A stretch of DNA of 64,000 nt from Calocera cornea HHB12733 (taxonomy: Eukaryota > Basidiomycota > Dacrymycetes > Dacrymycetales > Dacrymycetaceae): contig KV423940.1 of assembly GCA_001632435.1 (NCBI GenBank), forward strand, positions 171,349 through 235,348, read 5' to 3'. The position numbers and the translations under genes are program-made. The notes under the pieces are model-generated. The model made no database searches and was not told where the DNA came from. It saw nothing but the letters and a program-made list of their open reading frames with translations. Position 1 is the stretch's first letter, and the number at the start of each line of letters is the position of its first letter. This document shows, in pieces, positions 60,117 to 64,000 of the stretch.

Positions 60117-60607
60117 CGTTCCTTCCTCCTGCTGCTGCTGTTGCTGTTGCTTTGCTGCACTATCTCCGCTGGGTGGGAGGACACGCTGGGCTTGTGGTGG
60201 CCGTAGACACGGACGGACAGAGGTGTGGTGATGGGTGATGGGAGGAGCGGCAATTCCGGTTGGCCTCTCTGGATGATGACTGAAGAAGGCAATATAATTG
60301 GTTCCGTTCGGCTCTGCTCGGAGTTGTGGAGACGGGCGCCTCACCCCTCTGCCCAAGTGCTGTCCCCTTGCTCCGGTGCTGTGCTGCCGTTGCTGGTATG
60401 TTCGCCTGTTGCGTGCAGTGAGGGTCGGACACTCCCCTTTGCGCCATACGCAGCCCATCCCCTCGCCAGCGCGCACAGCCCTGGCCAGGCCATATACGCC
60501 GCACACCACCCACCAGGGAGGGTAAAGCCCTGAACACCCCAATACCCGTCACATCCCCCTCCTAGCACCCCTGAGCATCGGCGCCTGCTCCCTCCCCGCC
60601 CCCTACG
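60117..60607. promoter_or_regulatory. Divergent promoter region between NBP35 and the J-domain gene
   Basis: About 0.49 kb. Just upstream of the NBP35 ATG is a CTG-rich tract (60129-60158) that would lie in its leader. No other feature assigned. Confidence 0.5.
60129..60158. repeat. Imperfect CTG/CAG trinucleotide tract
   Basis: Plus strand reads repeated CTG with two TTG interruptions; on the NBP35 transcript strand it is CAG/CAA in the probable 5' leader. Confidence 0.8.
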
Positions 60608-61032
60608 ATGCCCGCCGTCGCGCCCACCCACGCCCTATACGACGTCCTCGGCGTCCCCCACACCGCGACACACGACGAGAGTGCGCCCTTCCCCTTCCCC
60701 TCCCCCTCCTCCCGCCCAACCGCTGACTCCCCGCGCAGTCCGCAAAGCCTACAAGAAGAAAGCGCTCCTGACGCACCCGGACCGCGCGCCCCCAGCCCAG
60801 AAGGAGCAGGCAGAGGACGCATTCCGCGCCGTCGCCGCCGCCTATGAGATCCTGGCCGATGACGAGAAGCGCAGGGAGTATGACGCTAGGGGGGATGCCC
60901 CGGCGATCCCTCATCCTGCGCCTGCGCCCGGGGCTGGGGCGGGGGCGGGGGCGGCCCAGGAGGAATGGGCAAGGCACTGGCAGCGCGCACAGTCCCGCAC
61001 CGCCTTCCCAAGGCAGCGCCGAGGCAAGGAGG

Positions 61033-61070
<38 letters not shown>

Positions 61071-62675
61071 AGGTTCCCCGGCGGGCGCTCGCAGTCCTTC
61101 GACGAGGACCCGTTCCCGTTCCCGTTCGCGCCCTTCGACTTCCCCCCTGCTCCCCCAGGCGCAGGCATCCCGCCCTTCCCATTCCTCTTCGCGGAGGACG
61201 ACCCCTTGCTGCGCTCGTTCGCGCTCGCAGACCCGTTCGTCCTGTTCGATCAGGTGTTCGAGGGCGCGCCCCATGCCCAGCTCTTCCACACCCTCGGCCT
61301 CGGCCTCGGCCTCAACCTCCCGGCCGTGCAGCCCTTCCCCCCGCCGCACATCCTCTTCCCGTTCGACCGTCTCCCCGGTGCCGGCGGGCCGCCGGGCCCA
61401 GAGGGGCCCCCCAGGCCCGGGATGCCCAAGCCCGGCGAGTGGATCTCGGAGAGCTTCACCCACTCTGTCGTCAACGGCTGGGAGCAGCGGCTGTACACGC
61501 GGCGCGATGGGGACGGGAACGTCTGGGAGATGCGGAGCGCTCCCGGGAAGGGGATGGGGATGGGGATGGGCGGCCGGGACGAGGAGAGGTGGTTCTTGAA
61601 TGGCCGGCCAGCGGAGGGCCCGCCCCCGCCCCACGGTGTCGCGCCCATGGGGATCCGCGGGAGGAGGCCCCCGCCGCCTATCGCTATTACGGTGCCTATG
61701 CCTGGGCAGGCGTGGGCCCCTCTGCCGGGCGAGCCGGAGTGGGATCGCCCCCCTGGCCCGCAGGGCGAGCGAGAGCGGCGGGGGATGGAGCGCCGCGAAA
61801 GAGAGGCGGGCCGGGAGAGGGAGCGGTGGGATAGGGAGGCGAGCAGGCTGCAGCGGAAGGAGTTTGAGCGCCAGCACCAGCACCGGCAGCAGCAGCAGCA
61901 TGAGGAGGAACACTCGTGGAGAGCGAAGCTCAACCCGTTCCACCGCCGCTCGCCGCCAGACAACCACAACCACGGCCCCAACGCACCCGCGTACGCCCAC
62001 GCCCACGCCCGCTCGGCCTCCTCCCTGCCGGACGCGTACGCCCGCTACCCGCCCCCGCCCCCGCCCCCGCCGATGGACCACCCGGGCCCGGGGCCGTACG
62101 GTCCCAATGGGCCAAACGGGACCGGGACCGGGAATGGGAGAGAGGGGCAGTGGGAGCGGATCCCCCGCAGCGCACCTGCGCCTGCGCCAGCGCCGTTCCC
62201 CCCCGGCCCGGGGCCGCAAGGAAACCAGAACGAGGCGTATGGCGCCTACCCCCAGCCTCCGCCCCCGCAGAGCGCGGGCTTCCCGCCCCACCCACCCCCG
62301 CCTCGGGGTTTCCCACCCCCTCCCGCGCACGGTGGGCCGTATCGCCCGCCTCCCTTTCCCCAGGACGGGCCCACCCCCCCACCCCCGCAGTCCCGCTCCG
62401 CCCGCAACCCCACGCGCTCCCGTTCCGGCGAGTCCTTCCCCCTCCCGCGCCTCCCACCGATGCCGTTCGACCAGCCAGGGGGAGCGTACGACCGCGCGTA
62501 TGAGGCGTATGAGGCGTATGGTGGCGAGCGGGAGTGGGACAGGTATGGACCGGGCCCGAGGCATGGGATGGGGATGGGACCGGGGATGGGGATGATGCCC
62601 CCTCCGCCGGCGCCGCAGATGTCGCAGTCTGCGCCGGCGCAGAAGCGGGGGTTCGGCCTCTTTGGGAGGCATTGA
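60608..62675 (+). CDS. J-domain (DnaJ/Hsp40) protein with long Pro/Gly/Gln-rich tail
   Basis: Co-chaperone predicted to stimulate an Hsp70. ATG 60608 gives MPAVAPTHALYDVLGVPHTA; an intron at about 60681-60738 (branch CTGAC) joins HDE to IRKAYKKKALLTHPDRAPPA with the HPD motif, then AYEILADDEKRREYDARG, completing a J-domain in the first 80 residues. The rest is not a class I or II DnaJ: it has a (NQ)5 run, Pro/Phe-rich repeats, a short conserved-looking block (GEWISESFTHSVVNGWEQRL, then YTRRDGDGNVWEMRS), charged RERERW helices, and a Pro/Tyr/His-rich tail ending RGFGLFGRH. That block resembles the region after the J-domain of some DnaJB6/B-type proteins. About 645 residues, one intron. Confidence 0.85.
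61032..61069 (+). repeat. Coding hexanucleotide AACCAG repeat (Asn-Gln)5
   Basis: Five perfect AACCAG units within the J-domain protein gene, flanked by GACCAG and AGCAGG. Encodes alternating Asn-Gln. Confidence 0.9.
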
Positions 62676-63009
62676 TGAGATGGCCCCAGGCTGTGTTCCT
62701 CTGCACGCGTGTTCTTCTCTGCTCTTTCTCATTCTCTTTCTTTCCTCTCTCCTCGTTCATCTCTGTGCTTCTGTGCGCACAACTGATACCGGACGGGACC
62801 ACCCGCTCTACCGCACTCGTCTCCCTTCCTCTCCCTCAGCGTCACCCCGTATCACACCATATCCCCTCTCCCGCAAAACGCATTCGCGTAACGTTAACGT
62901 TAGTCCAACACGTGTATCTATAGGTACAACAAAGTCGCAACACAGAACCCAGTGTCCCTATCACGGCCGTCCCTCCCTCCCTCCCTGTGCCTGCCCAAGC
63001 CCGGCGGCC
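62676..63009. terminator. Convergent 3' flanks of the J-domain and cyclotransferase-like genes
   Basis: About 0.33 kb with both 3' untranslated regions. A TCCC tetranucleotide run (about 62970-62985) and an ACGTTAACGTTA stretch (62890-62901) are present. No gene recognised. Confidence 0.4.
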
Positions 63010-64000
63010 TCAGCGCCTCCCCTCAGGGCCGAACATCCTCGGCCTTATCACATCCTCGACCCACTGCACAGGCAGCTTAGCGGCCCAGAGCGCCTCCTGC
63101 ATCTCCCGCACCAGCTCCTCGCCCACCGCCCGGCCGGGGGGCAGCTCCGCGGGCCGAGGGTCGAGGTACACCAGGCAGCCGACGACGCCGCGTCCGTTCT
63201 CGAGCTGCACGTCGAGCCAGAGCTTGGCGCGCTCTCCGCGGGACACGCCGAACGCGTCGTCCAGCCGCCGCTCGTCCGTGCGCGAGACGCTCGAGACCAC
63301 GCCGTACACCACGTCGGCTGGCGAGGGGAGCAGGTTGGGTCCGCCCGACGCGCCGACGACCCACCGGTGCCTGGGGAGCAGGCCCGTGTCGAGGACGCGG
63401 GCCTGCGGGGCGAGCAGCGCCAGCTGGCGAGGGGCCATCTCGGGCCCGTAGGCGAAGAAGCAGCGCACCGGCACGTCCTGCGCGCGGGGGATGCTGACGA
63501 CCGGCGGGGGCGGGGCGGGGATGTGCCGTCTTATGACGTCGCGGACGTACTGCTCGGGCAGGAGCGTGTCCTTGAGCCCGGCGTTGATGCGGTCGACGTA
63601 CTCTGCCCAGGGCCGGCCCTCCCCCTGCGTCGGGTCGACGTACACGAGGCAGATGCGCTCCTCCCCGCTCGGCAGGAGCACGGCCAGGTCGTACTTGTCG
63701 TAGCTGCGCTGGGCGACGCCCTCGTACCGGTCCAGCACGGCCTCGTCGAACGCGGTGACGAGCCAGACGAGCCCCCACACCTCGTCCGGGGCGGACATGA
63801 CGATGTTGGCAAATCCCCGGGCGGAGATGGTCCACCTGAAGCCGCGGAGGACGGCGAGCGAGACGGGGGAGGCGGAGGGCGCGCGGGAGCGCATCTGCTT
63901 GTGCCAGAGGTTGGAGCCGTACGCGAAGTAGTAGCGCGCTGGGGCGCCGGTCTGGGGCGCGGGCCGCTGCGGGGAGGGGGTGAGGGCGGTGGGCAGCGGG
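63010..64000 (-). CDS. Double-domain gamma-glutamylcyclotransferase-like protein (5' end beyond window)
   Basis: Two GGCT/AIG2-type folds in one chain. The first has YYFAYGSNLWHKQMRSRAPS (substrate-loop motif YGSN), VLRGFRWTISARGFANI, EVWGLVWLVTAFDEAVLDRY and EGV, with the glutamate expected for catalysis. The second begins VRCFFAYGPEMAPRQLALLA, with GPEM replacing GSNL, and continues DVVYGVVSSVSRTDERRLDD then AFGV, where the catalytic Glu position reads Phe. Each domain is followed by a similar block (VYVDPTQGEGRPWAEYVDRI; VYLDPRPAELPPGRAVGEEL), supporting an internal duplication. Stop at 63010. The start lies past base 64000; the visible N-terminal part is Pro-rich. A glutathione- or gamma-glutamyl-peptide-cleaving role is inferred for domain 1 only. 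Confidence 0.85.
   Translation of the reverse strand, partial: PLPTALTPSPQRPAPQTGAPARYYFAYGSNLWHKQMRSRAPSASPVSLAVLRGFRWTISARGFANIVMSAPDEVWGLVWLVTAFDEAVLDRYEGVAQRSYDKYDLAVLLPSGEERICLVYVDPTQGEGRPWAEYVDRINAGLKDTLLPEQYVRDVIRRHIPAPPPPVVSIPRAQDVPVRCFFAYGPEMAPRQLALLAPQARVLDTGLLPRHRWVVGASGGPNLLPSPADVVYGVVSSVSRTDERRLDDAFGVSRGERAKLWLDVQLENGRGVVGCLVYLDPRPAELPPGRAVGEELVREMQEALWAAKLPVQWVEDVIRPRMFGPEGRR

Noticed and set aside
59059..60231. A 390-codon plus-strand frame opposite NBP35
   Set aside because: Antisense shadow of the highly GC-biased NBP35 exon; composition rich in Ala/Arg/Asp/Glu with no domain.
60603..62732. A 709-codon open frame on the minus strand covering the whole J-domain gene
   Set aside because: It mirrors a very GC-rich plus-strand gene, is dominated by Arg/Gly/Ala/Leu low complexity, and has no domain; the plus strand has a J-domain with a spliced HPD motif.
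62960..62990. TCCC run as a telomere-like or satellite repeat
   Set aside because: Only about four units in a 3' flank; an ordinary short simple repeat.

Overview
This window is nuclear DNA of a filamentous basidiomycete, most likely an agaricomycete. Nearly every gene is broken by introns of about 45-80 nt with GT...AG ends and CTNAC-like branch sites. Genes lie on both strands with gaps of 0.1-0.7 kb, and the content is typically fungal (Kei1, Rtc4, Lrg1, Sly41, Slt2, a Zn2Cys6 factor). I saw no transposon, rRNA, convincing tRNA or CRISPR array. Species cannot be fixed from sequence alone. I support 32 protein genes plus one doubtful one. Two genes are cut by the window edges.

Left third (1-23 kb): an Lrg1-like LIM/RhoGAP protein (partial), an SLC35F-type transporter, proteasome ATPase Rpt4, an amino-acid permease, an Rtc4-domain protein, tRNA 2'-phosphotransferase Tpt1, a large Tyr-Pro repeat protein, two tandem paralogous small proteins, a TMEM14 protein, Kei1 and an eEF1A lysine methyltransferase-like enzyme.

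Middle (23-46 kb): three tandem PQ-loop membrane proteins, the ERAD E2 Ubc7, Mms19, an unidentified acidic protein, mitochondrial NDUFAF7, symplekin/Pta1, V-ATPase subunit G and a Zn2Cys6 transcription factor with about 2.2 kb of apparently gene-free upstream DNA.

Right third (46-64 kb): divergent ribosomal protein genes RPP2 and RPS15, a basic disordered protein, a Sly41-like transporter, a Sir2 deacetylase converging on a KAT14-like acetyltransferase, the Slt2/Mpk1 MAP kinase, Nbp35, a J-domain protein with a long Pro/Gly/Gln-rich tail, and a double-domain gamma-glutamylcyclotransferase-like protein (partial). From about 58 kb the DNA is markedly richer in GC.

Most genes are housekeeping and not physically clustered by pathway, though several share one: Mms19 and Nbp35 (cytosolic Fe-S assembly), Lrg1 and Slt2 (Rho1/cell-wall integrity), Rpt4 and Ubc7 (ubiquitin-proteasome). 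The least explained items are the Tyr-Pro repeat protein (13.3-16.9 kb), the tandem small-protein pair (18.1-19.5 kb), the FPMxL repeats of the Rtc4-like protein and the degenerate second domain of the cyclotransferase. Gene models were assembled by hand from splice signals and family conservation, so exon edges are predictions.
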